Of a DNA stretch of 41,861 nucleotides, positions 17,676 to 27,042 are shown piece by piece. The stretch is from Bacteroidia bacterium (GTDB lineage: Bacteria > Bacteroidota > Bacteroidia > UKL13-3): the NCBI GenBank assembly GCA_018058135.1, contig JAGPCK010000024.1, positions 1-41,861 of the forward strand, read 5' to 3'. Positions within the stretch are counted from its first letter, which is position 1; each line of letters opens with the position of its first letter. A program made the position numbers and the translations under genes. Below the pieces are notes generated by a model. The model was not told where the DNA came from, searched no databases, and worked only from the letters and a program-made list of their open reading frames with translations.

Positions 17676-18751
17676 AATTGTCTAGATGGAGGAACCCCCT
17701 TTTATTACTATTATTCAGTTTTTTTGTTATTCAAGTTGTTGCGTATAAATTATACAGTAGTTTCTGGACAACACCACCCGCCACTCAGGTAAACAGAAAT
17801 GAGCGCATTAAAAGAGGCTGGCCTGAGTACACCTCAGGCAAACGATTAGACGGCACAAAACACATCATTTTTATTGGAACTTCTCAATCATTCGGGGATG
17901 AAATAGAAGATGACAAAAAAATATACCCAAGTATTATCAGACAGAATTTTTTGGATGAAGGTATACAGGTAACTTTAGAGAACTGGTCTTTGGGTGGAAT
18001 ACGAACTGTAGACATTGAAATGATGCTGCTAAAAGCTATACAGAAAAAACCCGATCTCATAGTGCTTGCCTTGGATGTGTCTAACTTTGATCGCAATAGC
18101 AACAGAAATCTCACCTTTCCAAATACGGATGTGAACCTGTTTCTTGCTGATCCCCGCATTTTTTCATCCATGAAGAACTCCTTATTAAATCATCCTTTAG
18201 ATGAAGATATACGTATCCGAAAAATTGCTGAACGGTATCTGCCTTTGGTTAGAAGTCGAACAAAGGTTCACACTCAAATAGCACAAGAATTTGACCTTAC
18301 TAACGAAGATCAGCTATTCTATTTCGGAAATCCTGTTACCAGGGGAGTGATTCCGGACATAAATGTAGTTAAAAACTACAGAGATGTTCTAATGTTTAGG
18401 CACCGGAATACCCCTTATTTTATTATTGACGAGCAGGAAATGGGTGAAAAATACTTCGCTGCCAAACGGTTTACTACTCTGCTCAAGGAAAGATTGAAAG
18501 GGAGTGACATAAAAGTAATGTATACCTGGATTCCTCTTTCATACCAGCATTGGGATAAAGGAGAATTTAATAAGATAAAGAAGTTTAGAAAAACTATGAA
18601 AACATGGAATGCAAAAGAAGGTATAGCTGATTATGATTTTCTCGAAGCAATATCCGATTCAGACTTTATTACTGTTTCACATCTAAAGCCAAATGGACAC
18701 AGTAAAATAGCAAAATTAATTTACCCCGCTATTAAAAATGAACTTCAATAG
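17672..18751 (+). CDS. SGNH-hydrolase-like membrane-anchored protein
   Basis: The 359-residue protein has one N-terminal membrane anchor (residues 8-27) and then a domain with SGNH/GDSL-like blocks: IIFIGTSQSFG at 66-75 with Ser71 as candidate nucleophile, NWSLGGIRT as block II, LIVLALDVSNFD as block III, and a C-terminal HLKPNGHSKIA that supplies the block V His. It should face the periplasm. It overlaps the previous gene by 4 bp and the following MBOAT gene by 14 bp. SGNH proteins paired with MBOAT acyltransferases (as in alginate or peptidoglycan O-acetylation) usually transfer the acyl group to the glycan or remove it. The fold assignment rests on motifs only, because the GDS motif is GTS here. 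Confidence 0.65.
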   Translation: MKLSRWRNPLLLLLFSFFVIQVVAYKLYSSFWTTPPATQVNRNERIKRGWPEYTSGKRLDGTKHIIFIGTSQSFGDEIEDDKKIYPSIIRQNFLDEGIQVTLENWSLGGIRTVDIEMMLLKAIQKKPDLIVLALDVSNFDRNSNRNLTFPNTDVNLFLADPRIFSSMKNSLLNHPLDEDIRIRKIAERYLPLVRSRTKVHTQIAQEFDLTNEDQLFYFGNPVTRGVIPDINVVKNYRDVLMFRHRNTPYFIIDEQEMGEKYFAAKRFTTLLKERLKGSDIKVMYTWIPLSYQHWDKGEFNKIKKFRKTMKTWNAKEGIADYDFLEAISDSDFITVSHLKPNGHSKIAKLIYPAIKNELQ

Positions 18752-20156
18752 TTACATCTTTTTTGCACTACTTATTCCTGTAATAATTCTTTACAGAGTT
18801 CTTCCTTGGAATATAGGGAAAGTAATGCTGGTGCTGGCCTCTTATGTGTTTTATGGATACGCAGAGCCCTTCTATCTCATATTACTTTTTTATTCTTCAG
18901 TAATTGATTACATCGGTGCTATTTTTATCCATGATGCTAAATCAGAGTTTCGTAGAAAAGTATGGCTATGGATTAGTGTGATAGGAAATATCGGGTTGCT
19001 ACTTGCATTTAAGTATGCTAATTTTATGATTAATAATATTAATCTGTTTTCTGACATTATTCATTTCGAACCAATCAAAAATACAGGCTGGTTGCTACCT
19101 GCGGGTATCTCTTTTTATACATTTCAAACACTTTCATATACGGTTGATGTCTACCGCAAGCAAGCAGAACCTTGTCGAAATTTTGTCACCTTTGCTTTAT
19201 ATGTTTCCTACTTCCCTCAATTAGTTGCCGGCCCAATTGAACGCGCTACCCACCTCATAAAACAAATAAGTGAAAAGCATCGAGTACCTGCTCATGATTT
19301 AATGAAAGGGCTGGAAAGGATACTTTGGGGACTCATTAAAAAATGTGTTTTAGCCGATAGATTAGCTTTGTTTATTAACGAGGTCTATGCTAATCCTGAA
19401 CAAATGCCGGCCCCTGTAATTTGGTTGGTTATGATAGGCTTTATGATGCAACTATACTTGGATTTTAGTGCATATACAGATATTGCAATAGGGCTGGCAC
19501 AGCTAATGGGTGTGCAGTTAGCAGAGAACTTCAAACACCCGCTTATTGCCCGAAATCCTGTTGATTTCTGGAACCGTTGGCATATAACCCTTACCACTTG
19601 GTTCAGGGATTATGTGTTTGTTACTATGGGAGGCTTGAAGCGTCAGCAAAAATGGAAGTCCATGTTCAACATAATGGTAGTATTTACCCTCACAGGATTT
19701 TGGCATGGTGCAAGTTGGAACTTTGTCTTATTTGGCGCTTATGCAGGACTAGGTGTTGCTGTTTATCAGTATATAAAAATATTCTCGCGCTGGCGAACAA
19801 CACGTCCTTTATTGGGCAAAAGTATAGCAGGCACATCATTAGCCATATTTCTGTATTCCGTTTATATGTATGTTGGGGGAGTTTTTTTCAGAACCCCGGA
19901 TATTGCCACAGCAATAACCATTTACAAAGGAGCATTGTTTAATGAATTGTCAATGCCGTCAATATATTTACCCTATGCAATATTGATAGCACTAATATGG
20001 CTGGTTCATTTGCTTAGAGAGAACTATTTTGAAAATAATATGCTTTCCACCAAGCTTAAACAAGTTCCGGTTTGGACTGTAAACTTATTTTATATCGTAC
20101 TGCTTAACTATGCCGCATACGAGCATAAAGTAACGTTTATTTATTTTCAGTTTTAG
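18738..20156 (+). CDS. MBOAT family O-acyltransferase (AlgI/DltB-like)
   Basis: The 472-residue integral membrane protein has about ten hydrophobic segments. It carries MBOAT landmarks: FYTFQTLSYTVDVYR, SYFPQLVAGPIERA, the conserved DFWNRWHITLTTWFRDYVF segment near residues 276-294 and the catalytic His323 in TGFWHGASWN. Family members move acetyl groups across the inner membrane for alginate, teichoic acid or peptidoglycan O-acylation. The 14-bp overlap with the SGNH-like gene shows tight coupling, and its position at the end of the glycan block suggests O-acetylation of the exported polymer (inference). Its stop codon overlaps the stop codon of the convergent DUF4293 gene. Confidence 0.92.
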   Translation: MNFNSYIFFALLIPVIILYRVLPWNIGKVMLVLASYVFYGYAEPFYLILLFYSSVIDYIGAIFIHDAKSEFRRKVWLWISVIGNIGLLLAFKYANFMINNINLFSDIIHFEPIKNTGWLLPAGISFYTFQTLSYTVDVYRKQAEPCRNFVTFALYVSYFPQLVAGPIERATHLIKQISEKHRVPAHDLMKGLERILWGLIKKCVLADRLALFINEVYANPEQMPAPVIWLVMIGFMMQLYLDFSAYTDIAIGLAQLMGVQLAENFKHPLIARNPVDFWNRWHITLTTWFRDYVFVTMGGLKRQQKWKSMFNIMVVFTLTGFWHGASWNFVLFGAYAGLGVAVYQYIKIFSRWRTTRPLLGKSIAGTSLAIFLYSVYMYVGGVFFRTPDIATAITIYKGALFNELSMPSIYLPYAILIALIWLVHLLRENYFENNMLSTKLKQVPVWTVNLFYIVLLNYAAYEHKVTFIYFQF

Positions 20157-20638
20157 CGTATGCGATCAGCTGAACGAACTAATTCCTCGTCTTTTTTAAT
20201 CAACAGTAATGCTCTGAAATTGAGGTAAAGCAAAAATACAAACAGAATGCTGCCAAAGAATGAACCTTTGATAGCTTCCAGCGGACTGAAAGCAGGAATT
20301 ATCCGATAAGCATTAGAGAAAGTTAAAGCAACCAACAATAGAATTAATGCAAAGTTGTATTTGCATAATTTGATTTGCTTTGCTCTGTTTTTAAACGAGA
20401 ACAAAATGAACAGGTTGTATACTATGAGCAACAAAGTAGCACCAAACGTGAGCCATTGCGTTTCAGTTTGTATAATGTTGGCATTCTGATCAAACACATA
20501 AAATGCACGCAGGTTAAGAGAATAATGAGTCATTACATCTCCGTTCAGAGTCCATTGGTCTAACACCTGACCGAAAGAAAGCACACATAAAATGGCACAA
20601 ATGCCTAACAGATAAACAGTTTGAATACGTTGAATCAT
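20153..20638 (-). CDS. DUF4293 family membrane protein
   Basis: The 161-residue protein begins MIQRIQTVYLL, then has four predicted membrane segments (about residues 8-28, 62-82, 94-112 and 126-148), with the N-terminal RIQT motif typical of the Bacteroidota-specific DUF4293 family. Function unknown. It converges with the MBOAT gene so that the two stop codons overlap by 4 bp. It is divergent from the thiolase gene. Confidence 0.82.
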   Translation of the reverse strand: MIQRIQTVYLLGICAILCVLSFGQVLDQWTLNGDVMTHYSLNLRAFYVFDQNANIIQTETQWLTFGATLLLIVYNLFILFSFKNRAKQIKLCKYNFALILLLVALTFSNAYRIIPAFSPLEAIKGSFFGSILFVFLLYLNFRALLLIKKDEELVRSADRIR

Positions 20639-20654
20639 ATAAATGAATTTTAGC

Positions 20655-20662
20655 GCAAGTTA
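20655..20662 (-). promoter_or_regulatory. Variant -7 element before the DUF4293 gene
   Basis: On the minus strand TAACTTGC, one base short of TAnnTTTGC, lies 17 bases before the ATG. No convincing -33 box at the usual distance. Confidence 0.25.
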
Positions 20663-20710
20663 CAGCAAAATCTCAAAACTAACCTGAGGCGCAGATGGGC
20701 AATTATTGTA

Positions 20711-20718
20711 TAAATTTG
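20711..20718 (+). promoter_or_regulatory. -7 element of the thiolase gene
   Basis: TAAATTTG fits TAnnTTTG exactly and lies 22 bases before the ATG of the thiolase gene. The -33 region is a poor match. Confidence 0.45.
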
Positions 20719-20740
20719 CCCCACTATAAATATCTCGCAA

Positions 20741-21940
20741 ATGAAAGCAGTTTACGTTGTTGATGCAGTAAGAACACCCATAGGTCGTTATGCTGGTGCT
20801 CTGGCCCATGTTCGTCCTGATGATTTGGCCGCTCATGTTATTCGTGAGTTGGTAAAACGTAACCCGACAATTGCACACGATGATATTGAAGATGTGGTTT
20901 TGGGTGCTGCTAACCAAGCAGGTGAAGATAACCGGGATGTTGCCCGCATGGCTTTGTTGCTGGCAGGTTTGCCGGTTCACATAGGTGGTGTTACAGTAAA
21001 TAGGTTGTGTGCCTCAGGTTTGCAAGCTATTATTGATGCCACACGTGGTATTTTGAGTGGTAGCGGGGAGGTTTATATAGCAGGCGGAACTGAAAGTATG
21101 AGCCGTGCACCGTTTGTAATGGCAAAAGCAGATAGCGCTTTTGGACGTACACCTGAAATTTATGATACTACTATCGGTTGGCGTTTTACCAATAAAAAAC
21201 TGGCTGAAATGTACCATCCCTATACCATGGGTGAAACTGCCGAGAACGTTGCTCAACGATGGAATTTGACCCGGGATGAGCAGGATAATTTTGCTTTACA
21301 ATCTCAGATAAAATACGCGGCAGCTCATGCGGCTGATAAATTTGCAAACGAGATAGTACCCGTTTCTATAGCCCAGAAAAAAGGAGATGCCGTGGTGTTT
21401 GCGAAAGATGAACATCCACGTGCCACCAGTATGGAGGAATTGGGTAAACTAAAACCGGCATTCAAAAAAGATGGAACCGTAACAGCCGGAAACTCATCTG
21501 GCGTTAATGACGGTGCAGCAGCTTTATTTATTGTTTCAGAAGATTACGTAAAAGCACACAACCTTAACCCGCTTGCTCGTGTGGTGTCTATGGCTGTAGC
21601 AGGCTTGGATCCTGCTATCATGGGCATAGGTCCGGTACCGGCTTCACAAAAAGCGTTAAAGCGTGCAGGACTTACAGCAAATGACATTTCATTAGTAGAA
21701 TTAAATGAGGCATTCGCTTCTCAGAGTTTAGCCTGTGTGCAAGAGTTAGGTTTGAATCCCGATATAGTAAACGTGAACGGAGGCGCCATTGCCTTAGGCC
21801 ATCCATTGGGTTGCAGCGGTGCTCGCATCAGTACCACCCTTATTCATGAAATGCAAAAGCGTAACAGCAGCAAATATGGATTAGCTACGATGTGCATAGG
21901 CGTTGGCCAAGGAGCTGCAGTTATTTACGAAAAGTGCTAA
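20741..21940 (+). CDS. Acetyl-CoA C-acyltransferase (thiolase), 3-oxoadipyl-CoA thiolase-like
   Basis: The 399-residue protein is a full-length thiolase with the nucleophilic Cys90 in [11 protein letters not shown], the [12 protein letters not shown] segment, [16 protein letters not shown] with the active-site His, and the C-terminal [10 protein letters not shown] with the second Cys. The N-terminal part, with [20 protein letters not shown] and DTTIGWRF, is closest to the PcaF/PaaJ type that cleaves 3-oxoadipyl-CoA to succinyl-CoA and acetyl-CoA, but degradative thiolases of the FadA type share much of this. No other aromatic or fatty-acid catabolism gene lies nearby, so the substrate is open. 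The 3' end overlaps the convergent membrane protein gene by 20 bp. Confidence 0.9.
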   Translation: MKAVYVVDAVRTPIGRYAGALAHVRPDDLAAHVIRELVKRNPTIAHDDIEDVVLGAANQAGEDNRDVARMALLLAGLPVHIGGVTVNRLCASGLQAIIDATRGILSGSGEVYIAGGTESMSRAPFVMAKADSAFGRTPEIYDTTIGWRFTNKKLAEMYHPYTMGETAENVAQRWNLTRDEQDNFALQSQIKYAAAHAADKFANEIVPVSIAQKKGDAVVFAKDEHPRATSMEELGKLKPAFKKDGTVTAGNSSGVNDGAAALFIVSEDYVKAHNLNPLARVVSMAVAGLDPAIMGIGPVPASQKALKRAGLTANDISLVELNEAFASQSLACVQELGLNPDIVNVNGGAIALGHPLGCSGARISTTLIHEMQKRNSSKYGLATMCIGVGQGAAVIYEKC

Positions 21941-23390
21941 CCGAATCTTTTCGGGTTACAAACACGCAATATTTCATCGTAGAATTGTTTGACAAGGAGT
22001 AAGTAAAACAGGTGTCGAGTTTCAGATAGGGTTTTGACAGGAGCGTGTCCAAAGGCATGCTGTGCAAGGTAAACGACCAGTATTCGTCCCATATAACAAC
22101 TTCATTTGCCTTAAGCCGATAGTCAGGTTTTTTATAAAATAACTGGAATGAGGTTGAATCATACAGATTCTGATTTAAAAAATGAGACAATGCAGGGTCA
22201 GAAAAATAGAACACGTTATCAGTATATTTTTGTTTGATGTAAGGGGATAATTGATGAGCCATAAACTGTTGCCCTTCATTCAAGGTGAAATCAGATTTCA
22301 GGTCAGCGGCTGTGGGTGTATATAAAAATGTGAAGTAGAATAGTGCTATAAACAGTAAGCCCGTAGTTACATATTCTGTAGCCTTGCGTTGTAACTTATA
22401 TAACGGATAACTAATCAGGTTAAACCCAGCCACACACAATATGGCAATGCAGGGCATGGTTCCCATAATTACCCGAGTAAGTCCGATGGAACCAAACATA
22501 CCAAAGGTCCAGAAAATACTATGTGCTATAAAAACCACTAAAAAGCTTCCGCAAATCAACCAAAAAGATAGATGAAGTTGGACTGTTTTCTTTGACTTTA
22601 GGTACTTATAAATTGTATGTAAAATGCCGGCACTTAAAACAAAACAGGAAACCGGGCCAATCAGGTAATACATGCGAACAGGGAAATAATACCAGTGTCT
22701 TTCGCCTTCCAACAATTCAGTTCTGGCATAGGGATTTTCTGTGAATACCCACAAAATACTCTCGTGGTAAGGGTAACCCATTAAACTAATAACCACATGC
22801 CCAGTGAGCAACCACGGCCACAAGCTTATCCGGTTAGCGGCATAGAGAAAAACAGCTGCCAACGGTAAAATGAAGAGACCCTCTGTTCTGGCAAATGGAA
22901 GAAAAGAAAGCACTATCAGCCCGGCTTTCAAACGGTTGCTGCTTATTAAAAGTATTGCAACAGCAAGTATTAAGGCAAAGGTAGGTTCTGTAAAAGCAGA
23001 TGGGGTAACCTCAAGAGTTTCTGACGCAAAAAAGAAAAAAAGTACAGTAAGCCAGGCTCTTTTTATACCCGTAATATACGCGGTGTGGTAAGCTGCGGCA
23101 CAGGCTATGCTCATCGCCAATACGTTGTAACATTTAACCGCTGTAAACCCCAGTTGAGCAAATGGAAAGCTTAGTAAGGTAAACAAAGGCTTTCCCCAGT
23201 GATCAAAAAACAGTGCATGATTTTTAGCTGCTCCTCTGGCAATTAAGTAGTGGCAAAGACTGTCTCCGTTACCTGCTGTGCCGTCTGTAAAAATTACGAC
23301 ACACAATAACGCCACGGTGATACTCCCTAAGATGGCATAAAATAAGCCATGGGTTCTATTAAAAGGTATTGAAAATCTGTTAGTGTACAA
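21921..23390 (-). CDS. Multi-pass membrane protein, candidate GT-C-fold glycosyltransferase
   Basis: The 489-residue protein has about ten to eleven hydrophobic segments and a short soluble C-terminal part. The first periplasmic loop (GNGDSLCHYLIARGA...FFDHWGKPLFTLLSFPFAQLG) is of the kind found in GT-C/ArnT-like lipid-linked-sugar glycosyltransferases, where an Asp in this loop is catalytic; no specific family is recognised. There is no ATG near the N-terminus. The TTG at 23390 is preferred because a TATATTTG promoter element ends only eight bases upstream, leaving no room for a longer protein. Expressed divergently from truA. Confidence 0.65.
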   Translation of the reverse strand: MYTNRFSIPFNRTHGLFYAILGSITVALLCVVIFTDGTAGNGDSLCHYLIARGAAKNHALFFDHWGKPLFTLLSFPFAQLGFTAVKCYNVLAMSIACAAAYHTAYITGIKRAWLTVLFFFFASETLEVTPSAFTEPTFALILAVAILLISSNRLKAGLIVLSFLPFARTEGLFILPLAAVFLYAANRISLWPWLLTGHVVISLMGYPYHESILWVFTENPYARTELLEGERHWYYFPVRMYYLIGPVSCFVLSAGILHTIYKYLKSKKTVQLHLSFWLICGSFLVVFIAHSIFWTFGMFGSIGLTRVIMGTMPCIAILCVAGFNLISYPLYKLQRKATEYVTTGLLFIALFYFTFLYTPTAADLKSDFTLNEGQQFMAHQLSPYIKQKYTDNVFYFSDPALSHFLNQNLYDSTSFQLFYKKPDYRLKANEVVIWDEYWSFTLHSMPLDTLLSKPYLKLDTCFTYSLSNNSTMKYCVFVTRKDSVSTFRK

Positions 23391-23398
23391 AACAGATT

Positions 23399-23406
23399 CA
23401 AATATA
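23399..23406 (-). promoter_or_regulatory. -7 element of the GT-C-like membrane protein gene
   Basis: Minus-strand TATATTTG fits TAnnTTTG and ends eight bases before the TTG start, so the transcript would begin at or next to the start codon. It is 31 bases from the divergent -7 element of truA. Confidence 0.5.
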
Positions 23407-23437
23407 CAATTCGGCCCTCAATTTCTTAAAAGCCTCT

Positions 23438-23445
23438 TATCTTTG
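23438..23445 (+). promoter_or_regulatory. -7 element of truA
   Basis: TATCTTTG fits TAnnTTTG, seven bases before the truA ATG, which suggests a leaderless or nearly leaderless mRNA. No good -33 box. Confidence 0.5.
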
Positions 23446-23452
23446 CTCTTTC

Positions 23453-24235
23453 ATGCGTTATGCACTTCAGCTTTCATACTTTGGCAGTCGTTACCACGGC
23501 TGGCAAAAACAAAACAATGCCCACACTGTTCAGGCAGAGGTAGACAAAGCATTGTCTTTACTACTACGTGAAAATATTGAAACAGTGGGTTGTGGAAGAA
23601 CCGATACAGGTGTACATGCTAAAGATTACCTGCTGCATTTTGATACTAAAAATACCTGTGATGATAATCTGGTGTATCGTTTAAACAAATTACTTCCCGA
23701 GGATATTGCAATACACAACATTCGATTGGTGAGTGATTTTTTTCATGCCCGTTTTGATGCTTCTTTGCGCGGCTATGCGTACCATATTCATCAGCGGAAA
23801 AATGCATTTCTACAGGAACGTTCCTGGTATTATCCGATCAAGCTGGATGTGGAGGCCATGAATAAAGCAGCGGCAATTTTGCTTCAGCATACCAATTTTC
23901 AATGTTTCAGTAAAACCAACACACAGGTATATACTTTCGAGTGTAAGGTTACTAGAGCCCGCTGGATTCAAAAAGATGATGAACTTGTATTTGAAATTGA
24001 AGCCAATCGTTTTTTACGCAACATGGTACGTGCAATTGTGGGCACCTTGCTGGAAGTGGGTAAAGGCATACTTACTATGGAAGGGTTTCATAAAATTATA
24101 TTAAACGGTACACGAAGCGATGCCGGACAATCTGTACCCGCTCACGGATTATACCTTTGTAAAGTAGACTACAATGAGGCTACCTTTGACTTAAACAGAA
24201 AATCCTTTTCCCTTGAACAGCACGAAGAAGAATAA
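23453..24235 (+). CDS. truA: tRNA pseudouridine(38-40) synthase
   Basis: TruA isomerises uridines 38-40 in the anticodon stem-loop of tRNAs. The 260-residue protein starts MRYALQLSYFGSRYHGWQKQ, a nearly invariant TruA N-terminus, and has the catalytic Asp51 in GCGRTDTGVHA. The later HTNFQCFSK, FEIEANRFLRNMVRAIVGTL and AHGLYLCKV blocks complete the family pattern. The start of the ABC exporter gene overlaps its 3' end by 23 bases, so the two are probably one operon. Confidence 0.96.
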   Translation: MRYALQLSYFGSRYHGWQKQNNAHTVQAEVDKALSLLLRENIETVGCGRTDTGVHAKDYLLHFDTKNTCDDNLVYRLNKLLPEDIAIHNIRLVSDFFHARFDASLRGYAYHIHQRKNAFLQERSWYYPIKLDVEAMNKAAAILLQHTNFQCFSKTNTQVYTFECKVTRARWIQKDDELVFEIEANRFLRNMVRAIVGTLLEVGKGILTMEGFHKIILNGTRSDAGQSVPAHGLYLCKVDYNEATFDLNRKSFSLEQHEEE

Positions 24236-25979
24236 AATAGGAGAAGCAATAGACATACAGCTACTTAAGCGAATGTATGAACTGGCCAAACCGCACCGTA
24301 AAATTTTAAAAACATCTGTAGTATTGGTACTATTGACGGCTGCTTTGGCGCCCACCCGTCCCTATCTTACACAATACATCCTTGATGTACACATAGCTAA
24401 TGGTAACATGCAGGGTTTGATTAACTGGAGTGCCACTCTGTTTATTATTCTTTTAGTTCAAACAGGTATTTTACTAGCACAAACATACCTTACCAACTTA
24501 CTGGGGCAATCCATTATCAAAGATCTTCGCATCAAGGTTTACGAACATATTAATCGTTTGTACTTAAAGTTCTTTGATAGAACACCTGTGGGCACTTTGG
24601 TTACCAGAAATGTGTCCGACATTGAAACCGTTGCGGATGTGTTTTCTGAAGGTATGATTAGTATTGTAGGTGATATACTGCAACTGGTCTTTATTTTGGG
24701 GGCTATGTTTTACACTGATTGGAAACTTTCACTTATAAGTCTTTCGGTTTTCCCTTTGCTCGCTTATAGTTCATATTTATTTAAAGAAAGTGTAAAACGT
24801 TCTTTTCAGGATGTGCGCAATCAGGTAGCCAAGCTTAATACCTATGTGCAGGAGCATATTGTGGGCATGTCTATTGTGCAGGTATTTAACAGGGAACAAA
24901 CGGAGATGGCGCGATTCAAATCAATTAATAAAGAACACCGCGATGCCAATAACCGTGCAATATTTGCCTATTCGGTATTTTTTCCTGTAGTAGAGGTGAT
25001 TACCGCATTGTCAATTGGTCTGGTGGTATGGTATGGCTCCAAACAGGCGCTCAACAGTGAACTTTCGCTGGGAGTAGTGGTAGCGTTTATCATGTATATC
25101 AACATGTTTTTCCGACCTATCCGTCAATTGGCCGATAGGTTCAATACTTTGCAAATGGGTATGGTGGCCTGCGAGCGTATCTTTAAGTTACTGGACGAAA
25201 AAGAAACTCTCGAACCTCAGGGAAGCATAAAAGATTTTAAAGTAAAAGGACATATTCAGTTCAAAGAAGTGTGTTTTGCATATAACCCCGGAGAGTATGT
25301 ATTAAAGAATATTAGTCTCGAGATTCAACCCGGTAAAACGCTTGCATTGGTGGGCGCAACTGGTGCTGGTAAATCATCAGTCATCAACCTGCTGAGTCGT
25401 TTTTATGAAATTGAAAAAGGGGAGATTATATTAGATGGTGTTAACATTCGGGAGGCCGACTTACATTATTTGCGTAAGAACATTGGTGTGGTATTGCAGG
25501 ATGTATTTTTATTCAGCGGCAGTATTTTGGACAATATCACCTTGTTTAATCCGGATATTTCAGAGCAACAGGTAACAGATGCAGCTAAATTGATTGGTGC
25601 GCATGATTTCATCTCCAAACTGCCTGATGCTTACCACCAGAATGTATTTGAAAGAGGTGCTACCCTTTCCGTTGGTCAGCGTCAGCTTATTTCGTTTATA
25701 CGAGCACTGGTTGCCAACCCTGCTGTATTGGTGCTGGACGAAGCCACTTCATCTGTGGATACAGAAACAGAAGAACTTATTCAGCATGCTATCACTGTGA
25801 TGATGAAAGGCCGAACAAGTATTGTTATTGCGCACCGCCTGTCCACTATTCTGAATGCAGATGAAATTATTGTGTTGGATAAAGGTGAAATAAAGGAAAG
25901 GGGCTCTCACGATCAATTGCTCAATACAGGAACTTATTACAAAGAACTTTACGAAATGCAGTTTAGTGCATTGGTTTAG
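24213..25979 (+). CDS. ABC exporter, fused membrane and ATPase domains (MsbA-like)
   Basis: The 588-residue protein is a type IV (exporter) half-transporter: six membrane helices in residues ~35-320, then a nucleotide-binding domain with Walker A GATGAGKSS at 381-389, Q-loop in VVLQDVFLFSGSI, signature LSVGQRQ, Walker B VLVLDEATS and the H-loop VIAHRLS. It resembles MsbA/LmrA-like multidrug or lipid A exporters; substrate undetermined. The TTG at 24213 gives a leader MNSTKKNKIGEAIDIQLLKR typical of homologues and overlaps truA; the first ATG (24273) would remove residues before the first helix. Confidence 0.9.
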   Translation: MNSTKKNKIGEAIDIQLLKRMYELAKPHRKILKTSVVLVLLTAALAPTRPYLTQYILDVHIANGNMQGLINWSATLFIILLVQTGILLAQTYLTNLLGQSIIKDLRIKVYEHINRLYLKFFDRTPVGTLVTRNVSDIETVADVFSEGMISIVGDILQLVFILGAMFYTDWKLSLISLSVFPLLAYSSYLFKESVKRSFQDVRNQVAKLNTYVQEHIVGMSIVQVFNREQTEMARFKSINKEHRDANNRAIFAYSVFFPVVEVITALSIGLVVWYGSKQALNSELSLGVVVAFIMYINMFFRPIRQLADRFNTLQMGMVACERIFKLLDEKETLEPQGSIKDFKVKGHIQFKEVCFAYNPGEYVLKNISLEIQPGKTLALVGATGAGKSSVINLLSRFYEIEKGEIILDGVNIREADLHYLRKNIGVVLQDVFLFSGSILDNITLFNPDISEQQVTDAAKLIGAHDFISKLPDAYHQNVFERGATLSVGQRQLISFIRALVANPAVLVLDEATSSVDTETEELIQHAITVMMKGRTSIVIAHRLSTILNADEIIVLDKGEIKERGSHDQLLNTGTYYKELYEMQFSALV

Positions 25980-26068
25980 AGGGTTAAAAGTCAGGCGTAG
26001 ATTTTTCTCAGATATTAGCTAAATTGCGGCCGTTTTCAGCAGTAAAATAAGTTTAAAATCACATCAAA

Positions 26069-26956
26069 ATGAGTGTATTAGTTAATAAAGATTCAAAAGT
26101 TATTGTTCAGGGTTTCACGGGTAGCGAGGGTTCATTCCACGCATCACAAATGATTGAATACGGAACTAACGTAGTGGGTGGTGTTACACCGGGTAAAGGA
26201 GGAAGCACGCATTTAGACCGCCCCGTGTTCAATACAGTAAAAGAAGCTGTGGACAAATCCGCTGCTAACGTATCCATTATATTCGTTCCCCCTGCATTTG
26301 CAGCGGATGCCATAATGGAAGCAGCTGATGCAGGTATAAAAGTAATCATCTGTATCACCGAAGGTATTCCGGTACGTGATATGGTTGACGTAAAAGAATA
26401 CATCAAAGGAAAAGATTGCCGCTTAATCGGTCCGAATTGCCCGGGTGTAATTACACCGGATGAAGCCAAAGTAGGCATTATGCCGGGCTTTGTGTTTAAA
26501 AAAGGTAAAGTAGGGATTGTATCTAAATCAGGTACACTAACCTACGAAGCTGCCGATCAGATTGTACGTGCGGGCATGGGTATTACTACTGCAATCGGTA
26601 TTGGTGGAGATCCTATCATCGGTACATCTACCAAAGAGGCAGTGGAGTTGTTAATGAACGACCCGGAAACTGAAGCCATTGTTATGATTGGCGAAATTGG
26701 CGGAACCTACGAAGCTGACGCAGCGCGTTGGATTAAAGCAAACGGAAACAAAAAGCCTGTAGTGGGTTTCATTGCCGGTCAAACTGCTCCTGCAGGAAGA
26801 CGCATGGGGCATGCCGGTGCAATCATAGGCGGTAAAGACGATACAGCTGCTGCTAAAATGCAAATCATGCGAGAGTGTGGCTTGCATGTGGTTGATTCAC
26901 CAGCTGAAATTGGTGTAACCATTGCCAAAGTATTAGGAAATAAAGTTTCTGCTTAA
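26069..26956 (+). CDS. sucD: Succinyl-CoA synthetase alpha subunit
   Basis: SucD is the CoA-binding and phosphohistidine subunit of the TCA-cycle enzyme that interconverts succinyl-CoA and succinate with ATP or GTP synthesis. The 295-residue protein has the CoA-binding [11 protein letters not shown] near the N-terminus, [26 protein letters not shown], and the active-site His248 in [10 protein letters not shown]. No sucC is adjacent, which is common in Bacteroidota. A strong bidirectional terminator follows. Confidence 0.96.
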   Translation: MSVLVNKDSKVIVQGFTGSEGSFHASQMIEYGTNVVGGVTPGKGGSTHLDRPVFNTVKEAVDKSAANVSIIFVPPAFAADAIMEAADAGIKVIICITEGIPVRDMVDVKEYIKGKDCRLIGPNCPGVITPDEAKVGIMPGFVFKKGKVGIVSKSGTLTYEAADQIVRAGMGITTAIGIGGDPIIGTSTKEAVELLMNDPETEAIVMIGEIGGTYEADAARWIKANGNKKPVVGFIAGQTAPAGRRMGHAGAIIGGKDDTAAAKMQIMRECGLHVVDSPAEIGVTIAKVLGNKVSA

Positions 26957-26970
26957 TTCTTAAGTAGCAC

Positions 26971-27014
26971 ATAAACAAAATTGCCCGGGGTTTACCTCGG
27001 GCAATTTTGTTTAT
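26971..27014 (+). terminator. Bidirectional terminator between sucD and the DUF998 gene
   Basis: A perfect 17-bp stem ataaacaaaattgcccg / cgggcaattttgtttat, continued by ggg/cct around the loop ttta, with A-rich and T-rich flanks. It lies between convergent genes and can end transcription from both sides. Confidence 0.9.
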
Positions 27015-27042
27015 GTATTATGAATCTGTTTGTAAGTATGGT

